Assembly: GCA_025093985.1 (NCBI GenBank)
Contig: JACAAK010000002.1
Location: 2,976,001-3,040,000, forward strand
Origin: Calvatia gigantea
Lineage: Eukaryota > Basidiomycota > Agaricomycetes > Agaricales > Lycoperdaceae
Length of the DNA: 64,000 nucleotides
Reading direction: 5' to 3'
Part shown: one piece after another, positions 12,480 to 23,160 of the stretch
Layout of the letters: every line of letters starts with the position of its first letter
Position numbering within the stretch: the stretch's first letter is position 1
Translations under genes and position numbers: made by a program
The notes under the pieces: model-generated
What the model saw: only the letters and a program-made list of their open reading frames with translations
The model's database searches: none
What the model was told of the DNA's origin: nothing

Positions 12480-15473
12480 ATGCCCGTCAGCTTTACTCGT
12501 CAAATTCGTGCTGTTCTCGATGATGCGCTTGATGCACCACCATTGGATGAGCTTTTAGCTCTCGTCGGAGAGTTTGTTCTTGAATGTTCAATGTCCGAGG
12601 AGCCAGAAACTGTGATAGCGCACCTTGAGGAGGAACTACAAGCCGTGCACCATCACGTTGTCGACTACTCAAACCTTCGCCAAGGAGAGATATTCTTGAC
12701 TATACTGCACCACCTCTCGCCCATCCTTCCATCGACAACTGTTATCTCCTGGTTTGATCTTCTCCTTCGACCTGCCCTTCGTGAGCCAAGATTACCGACG
12801 ACAGCTGTTAGCTGCGCCAAAGATCTCATCGTACAAGCTTCGAGGACGAGTAGTGATGTCTACTCCGACAGGATTGAAAATTACGCGGAACGGGTGGCGG
12901 GCTTCAGGAATCGACTCTTTGATTTGTACCTCCTGGACGCACACAACGAGGGTTCCGAGGGTGACATCCTGGAATGGGCTGAATTAGATGAGGAGGAACG
13001 GGAAAAGAGAACTTGCTGGAAGGCAAGCTTGGAAGACATTCTTATTAGATATGGGCAAGAAGACCCCGAGGTAGACTCTTAGTCTTGACATTTGCGCTCG
13101 CGTTAATTCAAGGGCCAGGATTTTTTCACAGAGATTCTCAATCATTTCGCAAATCCATCAGCTAGGCTCCAGCTGATCATGTTGCTGAATCTTCTCTCAT
13201 CCCGTCCATCATATTCTGTTGTAGCACCCACCCTATCCAAACATGCCCTGCTACATACTATCACTCTATCCATCTTCCTGGACAACTCCTCAACAATGTG
13301 CACTGCAGGATTAACCTTTTTGGCTAAAAGCCTACCGTATTTCGCTGCCTATGCTCGAGAACAGCTCAGATTCCTCCTTCCCCGACTGCTCGCCGTCCTT
13401 GCGAGAGTTCTATGTTGGAAGGAACGTTACCCAATGATTCCCGAAGCAGGAGACGGCCCTCCAGATCCCCAGCTCGAACGAGAGCTCGCCGAAATAACGC
13501 AAAAGCAATTTCACATACGACCAGGTATCCAGTGGCAACGACTAGAAATGACATTTAACGCAACAACATCACATCCACCCAATTCACGACCATTCTTTTC
13601 CATCTTGTTTTATCTATACCCATCTAATGTTCTTAAATTCCTTCGTAACCCAACCGCATACCTAACATCGTTTAATGTTGACGCACCTTACGTCGAAAGT
13701 TGGAAAGACGCCTTCGATGAGGATGAGATCAGACGGAAAAGCGAGGTGGGGAACCGAAACAAGCTTCTAGCGGCATGGCAATGACTGACATTTATTTAGA
13801 ACCTTCTGCGAGAGCATATTTGCCACCCCTTGTTAATCTGGAAGGATGCATCCAAGGAGTTGGGTACGCCTGAGTTCTGGTCAAAGTACGGAATATCTCG
13901 TATCGTCAGCGAGGCAATCATGTTGGATATTCGCAACCTAGCCGCTGGACTTCGAGAGCGATACGGATACACGAACTCGAATCACCTTCCCCCTCCCGAC
14001 GACGACCAAGAACCGGAGGAAACACGAGCTGAATTCCCTGAAGCTACTACGGAGGATTTGAAAGAAGCAGGGCAAGTGGAACAGCCGTCGGACACCAACA
14101 CAGCATCCGAATCAGCTTCTCACTTCATCACACCACTTGACCTTTCTACTGGCAAAACGGTCGTTTCCCTGCCCGATATGGTGCAAGTCACGAATGTGCT
14201 GAAAACCAATATTGACGTTGACTTTGTCCCTCTGGATGCACAGTGGACGCCGATTTTACCCTCCCGATCGCCTTCTCCGTCAAAGCGGCAGCGGGGCGTC
14301 CCGCCAGCAGCGAGAGCAGCCGCTGAAGACATCGAGCATGTCGCGCAGACAATTTCTGGTCTACAAAGAGAGGTCCTCTTGTTGCGTAACGAGCTCAATT
14401 TCGAGCTTTGGGTCCAAAGAGAAAACGTGAAACATATTGGCAGGCTTTATCAGGATCGCGTCCTAATGAAGACTGCGGAAGCTGAACGCCAAGGTCTTGT
14501 ATGGATACAATTTCTCAATGACTTTGAAATGGCAGTTAACCGAACGGTTAATATAGTACAACAAATTGCGGAAGTATCGCGCACAGGTTATCAGCCTCGA
14601 GAATGAGTTGCGAGAACACAAACAACAAGCGTCTTCTGCGAAGAACAAGTACGCCGATTGGAACACGGAGCTGCAGAAGAAACTCAAGGAACTTCGCGAT
14701 GAGAAAAAGGGTTGGGTATCTGAAGCTGCAGCGCTTCGCAGTGCGGAAAAGGAAGCGAGGGTACGACCCGCATCACATGAGCTGCGCGAACCAACGATAA
14801 CAAGCGCTTTTTAGACTTTGTTCGATGCTCAGGCAAAACTTCTCGCTGAGGCGACCCAGCACGTCTTTGAACTGAAGACACATGAGAAGGAAAACCAACA
14901 TAAGATAGACAGGTTACGAGACTACGAGCGCCAAATTGAACAGCATATAAAGATCCAAAAACTCTGGTATGACGCTGACCTTCCAGAAATTCTCTATTTT
15001 TTTAATCCTTTGTATAGGGATCAGGATTATGCAAAGTTCAATGCTCGGGGGGAGGAACTCGTGGTGATGCAAAACGAGATACAGCGGCTTAAGCTACGGT
15101 TGGAAAGCTATGAAAAAACACAAACAGAAATGGAAGAGAGCGCTCGGCAAGTTTGGCTTTTGATAATGAGCGAAATTCGTTATTTACTTCTTTCTCCAGA
15201 AATTACCGCCGTCAAATTCAAGCGTTGGAAGTCAAATTCGCTTGGTCCAATAAACGGAGAGAAGGTGCTCAGCCATTTTCTGAACATGATCTACGAGCTT
15301 TTGTAGCGGAGAAAGCCTCACTTATGGAGGCTAATAAGAGGCTGCGCGAGGAGAATGGGGAGGTTAGGGATGAGATCGAGGAATTGAGAGCGATGGTCGA
15401 AGTACTGAAGGCTCAACACACAGGCAGGAGGGGCCTAATTTCAGAAGCTAGGTCTGATGTATCCGTGTCGTAG
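12480..15473 (+). CDS. TSC1: hamartin / tuberous sclerosis complex 1 homologue
   Basis: The N-terminal alpha-helical hamartin domain starts MPVSFTRQIRAVLDDALDA. It continues through ISWFDLLLRPALREPRLPTT, then the spliced GQDFFTEILNHFANPSARLQ, NLLSSRPSYSVV and VLCWKERYP. After a low-complexity middle comes a long coiled coil (LQREVLLLRNELNFELWVQR, ENELREHKQQ, NEIQRLKLRLESYE). It ends EELRAMVEVLKAQ...DVSVS with TAG at 15471-15473. Hamartin with tuberin (TSC2) is the Rheb GAP that restrains TORC1. Intron positions fit throughout except at 15149-15150. There the reading frame must drop back by one (expected A run one base longer) to join ESARQ to LAFDNERN; see findings. Confidence 0.88.
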
Positions 15474-15637
15474 TCGTACAGGCGTTCGTTGTAACCATTT
15501 CTGCTCACTTGACGGAAATAAAGGATCGGGCGCTTAGATGGTGAACTAGAACTTTCCCAATACAAAGCGCTGACCAGACAGACGGTTGCCTGAGCGACAT
15601 CAGATAAACGATGCTGTTGTATCTCAAGCTCGATAAG

Positions 15638-15650
15638 TTCCAGAAGGTTC
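15638..15650. promoter_or_regulatory. heat-shock element upstream of HSP90
   Basis: TTCCAGAAGGTTC is a perfect three-unit heat-shock element (TTCnnGAAnnTTC). It lies 204 bp before the HSP90 ATG and 165 bp after the TSC1 stop. HSF trimers bind such arrays, so heat induction of HSP90 is expected. Seen directly; binding is inferred. Confidence 0.8.
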
Positions 15651-15853
15651 GTTCCGGATCCGGTCACTCTACCGTTTAAGGCAAGTTTCAGATCCTTCGA
15701 GAACACAAAAAATTGGTGTACTTATAGCCACCCGTTTTTTGGTTCCTCTTCACTCTCTCTATCCTCCTCCTTTCATTCACCCGTCGCCGCTTAATACCCA
15801 AAAGTTTGTTCCTCAAATCTTCTCCCCATCCTTAATTCTTAATCGCGCTGTAG

Positions 15854-18326
15854 ATGTCCGCTCCAGAGAGCTTCGGCTTCCAGGCTGAGATCAGCCAGTT
15901 GCTCGACCTCATCATCAGTGCGTTCGCTGTTCACCGCGTTCATATCGATGTCCTAACCTCGTTCTTAATACAGACACCTTCTACTCCAACAAGGAGATTT
16001 TCCTTCGGGAGGTGATCTCTAACGGCTCCGATGCGCTTGATAAAATCCGCTACGCGTCGTTGACCGATCCGTCGGTGCTCGACACAGAGAAGGAGCTCTA
16101 CATCCGCATTACTCCAGATAAGGAGAACAAAGTCCTCTCCCTCCGTGATACTGGTATCGGTATGACCAAGGCCGATCTCGTTAACAACCTTGGTACGATT
16201 GCCAAATCTGGCACGAAGGTATGTCAATTACCCCGCGTCGTGTTTTTTTTTTTTTTTTTTTTTTTGATGCGTTCCTGACATGCATCTAATCAGGGGTTTA
16301 TGGAAGCTCTTAATGCTGGTGCCGATATTTCTATGATTGGTCAATTCGGTGTCGGTTTCTACTCTGCGTACCTTGTCGCCGAACGTGTTCAAGTCATCTC
16401 AAAACACAACGATGATGAGCAGTACATTTGGGAATCGTCTGCTGGTGGTACCTTCACCATCACCCTTGATACGGTCAATCCTCCCATCGGTCGTGGTACC
16501 GAGGTCCGTCTCTTCATGAAGGAAGATCAGTATGAGTACCTCGAGGAGAAGAGGATCAAGGATATCGTCAAGAAACATTCCGAGTTCATCTCGTATCCCA
16601 TCCAGCTTGCGGTGACCAAGGAAGTTGACAAGGTTCGCCTTTTCTTCTGTTTGCTCGCTGAGATTTGAGCGTTGAACCTCGTATCTAGGAAGTTGAGGAT
16701 GATGAAGAAGTCAAGGAAGAGGACGAGAGTGAGAAGCCCAAGATCGAGGAGGTCGAAGAGGATGAGGAAGGCAAAGAAAAGAAGAAGAAGACTATCAAGG
16801 AGAAACAAGTCACTAATGAGGAGCTGAACAAGACCAAGCCCATCTGGACGCGTAATCCTCAGGACATCACTCCTGAAGAGTACGGCGCTTTCTACAAGAG
16901 TCTGACTAACGACTGGGAGGATCACCTTGCCGTCAAGCACTTCTCCGTTGAAGGTCAACTTGAGTTCAAGGCTATCCTGTTCATTCCTAAACGGTGAGAA
17001 GGTGTCGCCTGGACTATAATCGTACTTTTCACTGAGCCCGGTTAACAGTGCACCCTTTGATCTCTTCGAGTCAAAGAAGAAGCGCAATAACATCAAACTT
17101 TACGTCCGCCGTGTCTTTATTATGGACGACTGTGAGGACATCATTCCTGAGTACCTCAACTTTGTCAAGGGTATCGTCGACTCTGAGGATCTTCCCTTGA
17201 ACATCTCTCGCGAGACGCTTCAGCAGAACAAGATCCTCAAGGTTATCCGCAAGAACATTGTCAAGAAGACCCTCGACCTCATCAGTGAGATCGCTGAGGA
17301 CAAGGACAACTTCAACAAGTTCTATGAGTCGTTCGGCAAGAACCTCAAGCTTGGTATTCACGAAGATGCTCAGAACCGCAGCAAACTTGCTGAGTTCCTC
17401 CGCTTCTACTCGACCAAGGCCCTCGATGAGCAGGTTTCGCTCAAAGGTATGTTTTATTCTGTATCACCTTTCACGCGGGCGGACTTTTCAATTATCCTCA
17501 GATTACATCACCCGCATGCCTGAGGTGCAGAAGTCGATCTACTATCTCACTGGTGAATCGCTTGCTGCCACCAAGGATTCTCCCTTCCTTGAGGTCCTGA
17601 AGAAGAAGGGCTTCGAAGTCCTCCTGCTCGTTGATCCCATCGACGAGTACGCCATCACACAGCTGAAAGAATTTGAGGGCAAGAAGCTGGTCTGTGTGTC
17701 GAAGGAGGGACTTGAGCTCGAGGAGACTGAGGAAGAGAAGAAGGCTCGCGAGGCTGAGGTTGAGGAGTTCAGCGAGCTCTGCTCGACTGTCAAGGATGCC
17801 CTCGGTGACCGTGTTGAGAAGGTTGTTGTTTCGAACCGTATCGCCGACTCGCCCTGCGTACTTGTCACCGGCCAGTTTGGATGGTCTTCGAATATGGTAA
17901 GCCCAGTTCTTGATTTCATATAGCTAAAGTTGTTTTATTATTATTATTATTAACACGCCACCGCAGGAGCGCATCATGAAGGCGCAGGCCCTCCGTGACT
18001 CTTCGATGTCATCCTACATGGCTTCGAAGAAGACCCTTGAACTTAACCCTGGAAATGCCATCGTAAAGGAGCTCAAGAGGAAGGTCAAGGAAGACAAGGC
18101 CGACAAGTCTGTCCGCGATCTCACGTTCTTGCTCTTTGAGACTTCGTTGCTTACCTCTGGCTTCTCTCTCGATGACCCCACATCGTTCGCCAAGCGTATT
18201 TACCGCATGGTGGCGCTTGGTCTTGATGTTGACGAGGATGAGGCGGCCCCCGCCCCGGAAACGACGAGTGAGGCCCCTGCCCCCACTGAGGGTGCTTCGG
18301 CGTCAGCCATGGAGGAGATTGACTAA
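15854..18326 (+). CDS. HSP90: cytosolic heat-shock protein HSP90
   Basis: Seven exons: 15854-15917, 15974-16218, 16294-16632, 16689-16994, 17049-17446, 17502-17896, 17967-18326. The GHKL ATPase domain has [20 protein letters not shown], with S where most homologues have N next to [17 protein letters not shown] and [14 protein letters not shown] follow. A charged linker ([10 protein letters not shown]...KEKKKK) follows LAVTKEVDK. The middle domain shows [20 protein letters not shown] and [14 protein letters not shown]. The C-terminal dimer domain has [18 protein letters not shown] and the protein ends SAMEEID. The usual TPR-cochaperone anchor is MEEVD, so the Val to Ile change is conservative but worth noting. 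HSP90 folds kinases, receptors and other clients. No frameshift. Confidence 0.97.
16243..16265 (+). repeat. poly(T) tract inside HSP90 intron 2
   Basis: A run of 23 T lies in the middle of the 75-bp intron (16219-16293), between the GTATGT donor and the CAG acceptor. A long polypyrimidine run so near the 5' half is unusual for these short introns and will vary in length by replication slippage. Confidence 0.9.
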
Positions 18327-19250
18327 ATAGCTTTTTGTGGTCCTTCCGGTTTTTCGTTTCTCTGTATTCCATTTTGCATTGTTATCATATCATCACACCG
18401 CGGTTTCATTACATGTTGTATTCCCAAAAAAAAAAAAAAAAAAAATCAACACTGTTTTTCGGTTCTCTCGGAAACACTGATCGTAAGGAGGAAAGGGCTT
18501 GACTATGTAAGGAGGTCGGGATGACAAACGCAGAGTAGCGGTGACAAGAGAAGTTGAAAAAATTTGCCTTCTGATCTCGCCTCCCACGGTGGATTATGAG
18601 AAGAAACTTATGCGAGTAGTTTGACTCAAGCTTCATGTGAGCCTCATGTCATGAATAGCACATCTGGCACCTAGGAGCCAAGGAAATGATGCGCATGGAA
18701 AGCACCAGGTGATATTTCCGGAGGGGCAGCAAGAAGACCGAAAAGGCGAAGTGATTCGGATGACAATGAGAAAGCAGTGGTTTCCTCTTCACTAAACGGG
18801 AGTGATATCCTAACCAGACATACAATAGGCTATAGTGTGTAACCGCTGGTTACCGGTGAAAACTTTGAAGCAGAATAGCCCAAGTGAGCCGAGGAAGCGC
18901 GACACTGGGTGGCACCGACGCAGGTATTGTTGATAGAAAGTTTAGATGCTACCGCGTATTTTGGCGAATTAGGAGGGGTACCTGGTGCAGCCTGGGTGCG
19001 CAGTGCGACGGAGGATAAGCCAGATATAGGAAGATGAGTCAGGCTTGATATGGAAGACTGGGGCGTGGAGACAATGAGCCAATTACGTAATGGAGAGAGG
19101 AGTGACGAAGAGGGGAGATGGATTTATTATTATATCTTAGAAAGTTACTACAAAGTACTTAAGTCTTGTGCTTACCATGTCCTCAGCCTGACCCTTCCTC
19201 CTCTATCCCTCCCTTCCTCCTCTATCCCTCCCACCCGGTTCTCTCGCGCC
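18327..19250. other. HSP90 3' flank and promoter of the next gene
   Basis: A 20-base poly(A) run sits at 18426-18445, about 100 bp past the HSP90 stop. An AT-rich stretch lies at 19120-19140. Close to the next start codon is a pyrimidine-rich direct repeat: CCTCCTCTATCCCTCCC occurs twice around 19196-19232. Such CT tracts are common just upstream of fungal transcription starts. No gene is visible between. Confidence 0.6.
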
Positions 19251-19956
19251 ATGCCTGCGTTGCTCTCCCCGCAGCCGTTACTCCCCGCCTTCCAAATCGT
19301 CGAGTCTGCTCCACCTATTTATTACAACAAGGTGCGTGTTGTCCCCCTGTTACATACTTCCGCTCATTGGCCTCATGTCTTCCGTTTCGTATTAGTCCTA
19401 TAGCCGCCTTCGGTCACCGCCCCTTCGTCCCGAGTCTCCTACAGCACGCAGTTTTGCCCACCTGGAGCCGTTCCAGCTTCAGCCTCTCCAGCCGCTGTCC
19501 CAGACTTCACCGCGACGTCGTCCAAAGGCAACCCAACGCTCGCATCGCCATCGCCGCATCGCATCACGCGTCGATTATCTCAGAGAACAGTCCCCACTTC
19601 ACGCCTTTGATAAACTACCATGGATAGCTTCTCTTAACGTGCCTCCTGGCAGCGACTACCCATGGGGGGACATCGCTGATCTCTCCCTCGTGCATATGCC
19701 TGATCCCGTGCTTCCCCATTTCCGTCCATCCGTATCAGGCCCTGGGCCAATCCGCCGTCGCAAAGTATCACTCAGATCCAGTCCTGTCCTTCCCTCATCG
19801 ACATCCACGGATGCCCATGTGGATGATCATCTGCCACTTCCTAACTTATTTCCCCGCGATTCCCCCACGCGTCCCTCCACACCTGCAACATCTCGCTTCG
19901 ATCCCTCCCGCGTCACGTTTCGCAATCTTATGCCTGTGATTGACGACGGCTTGTAA
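19251..19956 (+). CDS. hypothetical Pro/Arg/Ser-rich protein
   Basis: Two exons (19251-19331 and 19396-19956, intron GTGCGT...ATTAG) give 213 residues in a clean frame. It starts MPALLSPQPLLPAFQIVES. A basic, Arg/His-rich middle follows (RRRPKATQRSHRHRRIASR), then DYPWGDIADLSLVHMP. A Ser/Pro-rich stretch leads to the end, FDPSRVTFRNLMPVIDDGL. There is no signal peptide, membrane span or known domain. The splice joint and the pyrimidine-rich promoter support a real gene. Function unknown; the FRNLMPVIDDGL end could be a short linear motif. Confidence 0.6.
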
Positions 19957-20780
19957 TTCCCCGCGTACGACTATCCACGTCAGCTGCTGGAGGTTCAATC
20001 TCCTGCCGCGTTGCTTCCACGAACCTTTTCTTTTTTGTTGCGTTGATATTTATTCCGCCTTTTGCAGCGCTTATGTTGCTACGATTTTCCCCTTTCACTC
20101 GCCCTTCGCCTCCCTCGCATTCACGTAACGTTATTCTCCGCATTGTTAAACGCTCGCCACCACTCGCATCGCATATACACCCACCGCTCAATGACCGGTT
20201 CAACTATCTATTCCATTCAAACGCGTCTAGACCCACCAGTACCAGCACACACACACGCTTATAGTAAACTTCTGTCCATAGCTGCTTCGTTCATTGTTCA
20301 TCTTTTTTGTGATTTATTTGTCTGCATGTATGTATGGCTATTATCTTTCAGATAAGTTTCCCTCGGCCTTAAAACCCTGTCATTTGCTCTTCCATCTCCT
20401 TTTGTCCTTACATAGGCTTTTGACTCGAATGTTTTTGTTCGCATCATATTGAGTAAATTTCCCTTTTACGATCTCTCACCTGCGGACCTGGTTGAATTCT
20501 GTTTTAATGACTTGTCTGTCTGTTTCGTTCGCGTATCATTTGGGCTGATTATCACGTAGTTGTATGTCTATCTGTACTTTCCACTCAATCCACTCATATT
20601 AATGACTTGACACACCGGGGTCTACCGCGCGGGGGTAGTGGTGTATCCAGATTGATAAATACCACTGACTCCAATACATACATAAGAGACGCCATTGTTC
20701 CCCTAAAATGGCAAAACAGGACCTTCACACAATCTCTCCAACAATCCATCAAGAACAAAACCCACACCCACTATCACCCA
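19957..20780. other. long 3' flank / intergenic region before SER1
   Basis: Pyrimidine-rich DNA with a TCGC-rich first half and AT-richer second half. Short frames have no recognisable homology. A CA-rich patch (CACACACAC) lies near 20250. No RNA gene is recognised. Confidence 0.45.
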
Positions 20781-22165
20781 ATGCCCGTGTTCATCACGAG
20801 TCATTAACTTTGGCCCAGGCCCTTCCGCATTGCCAGATTCCGTCCTCGAAGAAGCAACCAACGGTCTACTCAATTTCCAAAATACAGGCATAGGCATCGC
20901 GGAAATTTCCCACCGCTCTCCCGAATTCACATCTTATCTCGCCAACGTCGAAGCGCTCATCAGGGACCAACTCGATGTCCCTCCTACTCATTCCATCTTT
21001 TTCACACAGGGAGGCGGGACTGGTCAATTTTCTGCTGTGGTTCTTAACCTCCTCGCACGTCATCGACTACTTTATCCAAATTTGAGGGATGAAGAACGTG
21101 AATTGGATTATGTGATTACGGGCTCATGGAGTAAAGCTGCGTATACCGAAGCGCTGAGGCTCGGCGGCGGACAGGTTAACATCGCCGCTGATGGAAGGCT
21201 ATGGTCCAAAGACTCAAAATCATTTGACAATATCCCGCCTCACGACGGATATAAATTCTCATCAAATCCGGCGCTCATATATTATTGCGAAAATGAAACT
21301 GTGAATGGCGTTCAGTTTAACCATTCTGCCGCGGAGTCCATCGATGCATCAGAGGGGGGGAAGTCGGTTCAAGGAACTTTTCCTTTCCATCTTCTTCCAT
21401 CGCAAGGCCAGCTGTTGCCATTGGTAGGCGGATTATTCTTCGAGTTTCATGTCGCGCTCGATCCCGCGTCTGGCGGACCACGCAGTGATCTACGCCGGCG
21501 CACAAAAAAATATCGGGCCTGCCGGTTTGACGATCTTGATCGTGCGTAACGACTGTATCGTTGACGTCGATGCTGCCGCCAAACTCGGCGCCCAACCCAG
21601 TCCCAATCACCCTTTCTTACAAAACGCTCGCGGATGGGAAGAGCGTCTATAATACGCCACCCGTCTTGTCTATTTATATCTCTGGTTTGGTGCTTAAAAG
21701 GAATCAAGAGTTGGGAGGGGTGAAGTACTACGAAGAGGTGAATAGGAGGAAGGCGGAGAAGGTGTATGGGGTGTTGACGGAGGGTGAGGCGAAGGGTGTG
21801 TTTAGGGGACATGTGCAGAAAGGGTCGAGGAGTTGGATGAATGTTGTTTTTGTGGTTCTTGGAGAAGGTAAGGAGAAAGAGTTCTTGCTGGGTGCGGAGG
21901 AGAGGGGTATGACGGGATTGAAAGGTCACCGGTGAGCAAAACCTTACGTTTAATTGACTGTTGTGTTTTAACTGACTGTTGTGCTTAACTTTCCGATATC
22001 TACATAGTTCCGTCGGGGGTGAGTGGGTCGCTTGAAACTATAACTTTATGGTCTGACCAATCCTTCATACTTTTAGGTATCCGCATCTCACTGTATAACG
22101 CCATCACGGAGGAGCAGACCGATAAACTCGTCGCCTACATACACGAATTTCTCGCATCTCAGTAG
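20781..22165 (+). CDS. SER1: phosphoserine aminotransferase, broken by single-base frameshifts
   Basis: The PLP enzyme of serine synthesis (3-phosphohydroxypyruvate to phosphoserine). Signatures: [113 protein letters not shown] (PLP lysine), [17 protein letters not shown] and [17 protein letters not shown]. Three extra bases break the frame: in CCC at 20784-20786 just after the ATG, in GG at 21427-21428, and in CCC at 21591-21593. Each restores a conserved block if one base is ignored. The 3' end includes an 11-nt internal exon (22008-22018, encoding RSVGG across the joints) between two clean introns. Either the sequence has homopolymer errors or the gene is decaying; conservation elsewhere favours errors. 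Confidence 0.85.
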
Positions 22166-22370
22166 GTCTTATCAAAGCTGTGCAACGGGGAGAAACTACC
22201 AAATACACTATATAACCTATGTATCTTAGCTTGATATTTTGAGCAATTGAATGACTGGACACGAACGATTGGACTCGGGGAGTTTCAACATTCTTTGGAA
22301 ATGCAAGGGAAGAGAAGCGCCACTTATCCCCATTCAGGTTATTATTTTATCTCTTTCGCGGATTGTGAAA

Positions 22371-22466
22371 GTCACTTTGCCGGAGTGGTTAACGGGATCG
22401 CCTGCTACCACGGTAGCTGTTAGCGGTTGGTCTTTGACCGCGAGTGTTCGAATCGCTCAGGTGACG
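22371..22466 (+). tRNA. tRNA-Ser(GCU) with a 14-nt intron
   Basis: Acceptor stem GTCACTT pairs with AGGTGAC. The D arm is CCG/CGG and the anticodon stem ATCGC/GCGGT. A long class II variable arm (GGTC/GACC) is present, and the T arm is GAGTG-TTCGAAT-CGCTC. The anticodon loop reads CTGCTA, then an intron of 14 nt after position 37, then A, so the anticodon is GCT. A box and B box (GTTCGAATC) for Pol III are present. Base 22466 is the discriminator G. Confidence 0.88.
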
Positions 22467-22710
22467 AGTTTTTTGTTTTGCAAACCTTGCGGGGAGGTGC
22501 ATCCCGCATCTCTTTCCCATCGTTAACATGGCCCTAGTACTACCGTTTACGTGATGATGATTCCCTGTCTAGTTTAAGACGGCTTAATTAGGTAGCATTC
22601 ATTCAGTGATACTTAAGCCAAGCTTCTTTGAAGCAGCAAGGGGTGTTACATAATGTGTGTCCTGCATAACGTCCCTGATATGTAAAATATTCAATATATT
22701 TGGAAATAAG

Positions 22711-22810
22711 TGCCCCATGGCTGAGTTGGTTACAGCGTCCGACTGTTATTTCGAGTTTGTCTTTGCGAAAAGCAATCGGAAGGTCGTGAGTTCGAGCCTC
22801 ACTGGGGCAG
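22711..22810 (+). tRNA. tRNA-Asn(GUU) with a 26-nt intron
   Basis: Acceptor stem TGCCCCA pairs perfectly with TGGGGCA and is followed by discriminator G at 22810. D arm GGCTGAGTTGG, anticodon stem TCCGA/TCGGA, variable loop AGGTC, T arm GTGAG-TTCGAGC-CTCAC. The 33-nt anticodon loop splits into CTGTTA, a 26-nt intron at the canonical place after base 37, and A. The anticodon is therefore GTT (Asn). Internal A and B boxes are intact. It stands 244 bp after the tRNA-Ser gene on the same strand. Confidence 0.88.
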
Positions 22811-23160
22811 GTTATCTTTTTTGTGATCCTCTCTCAATATGTATTCCTGCTCTGGATCTACGGGATTGCGAGTGCTGACGGCGAGCTGGAAACTTGTTTC
22901 CAGGGCAAGGTAGCAAGCACGACACGACCGACTAATTATGCTAACCCCATTCCTACAACAAACGTGCTTCTGCCTCCACGGGGGAGTATCAGTATTCTTT
23001 CACCGCCATGGGCCTGAAAGACCTCAGTGGTCGGTACGGCCATAGACCTCATGGCAGTCCCACCTGTGGGTGGAAGAGCTGAAATGTTAATTTTGGGTAA
23101 TGCCAATTCTCCATGGTGCAGAGCAAGCAGCGTTATCTGTGTCGTAAATGATGCGTTGTC
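22811..23160. other. spacer between tRNA-Asn and TRS130 3' end
   Basis: About 350 bp. Starts with a TTTTTT run at 22816 that can terminate Pol III. No gene is evident in the rest. Confidence 0.5.

Noticed and set aside
16527..17919. Long minus-strand frames opposite HSP90 (Leu/Ser/Phe-rich)
   Set aside because: They are the complement of Glu/Lys-rich HSP90 codons; strong codon bias keeps the reverse frame open.
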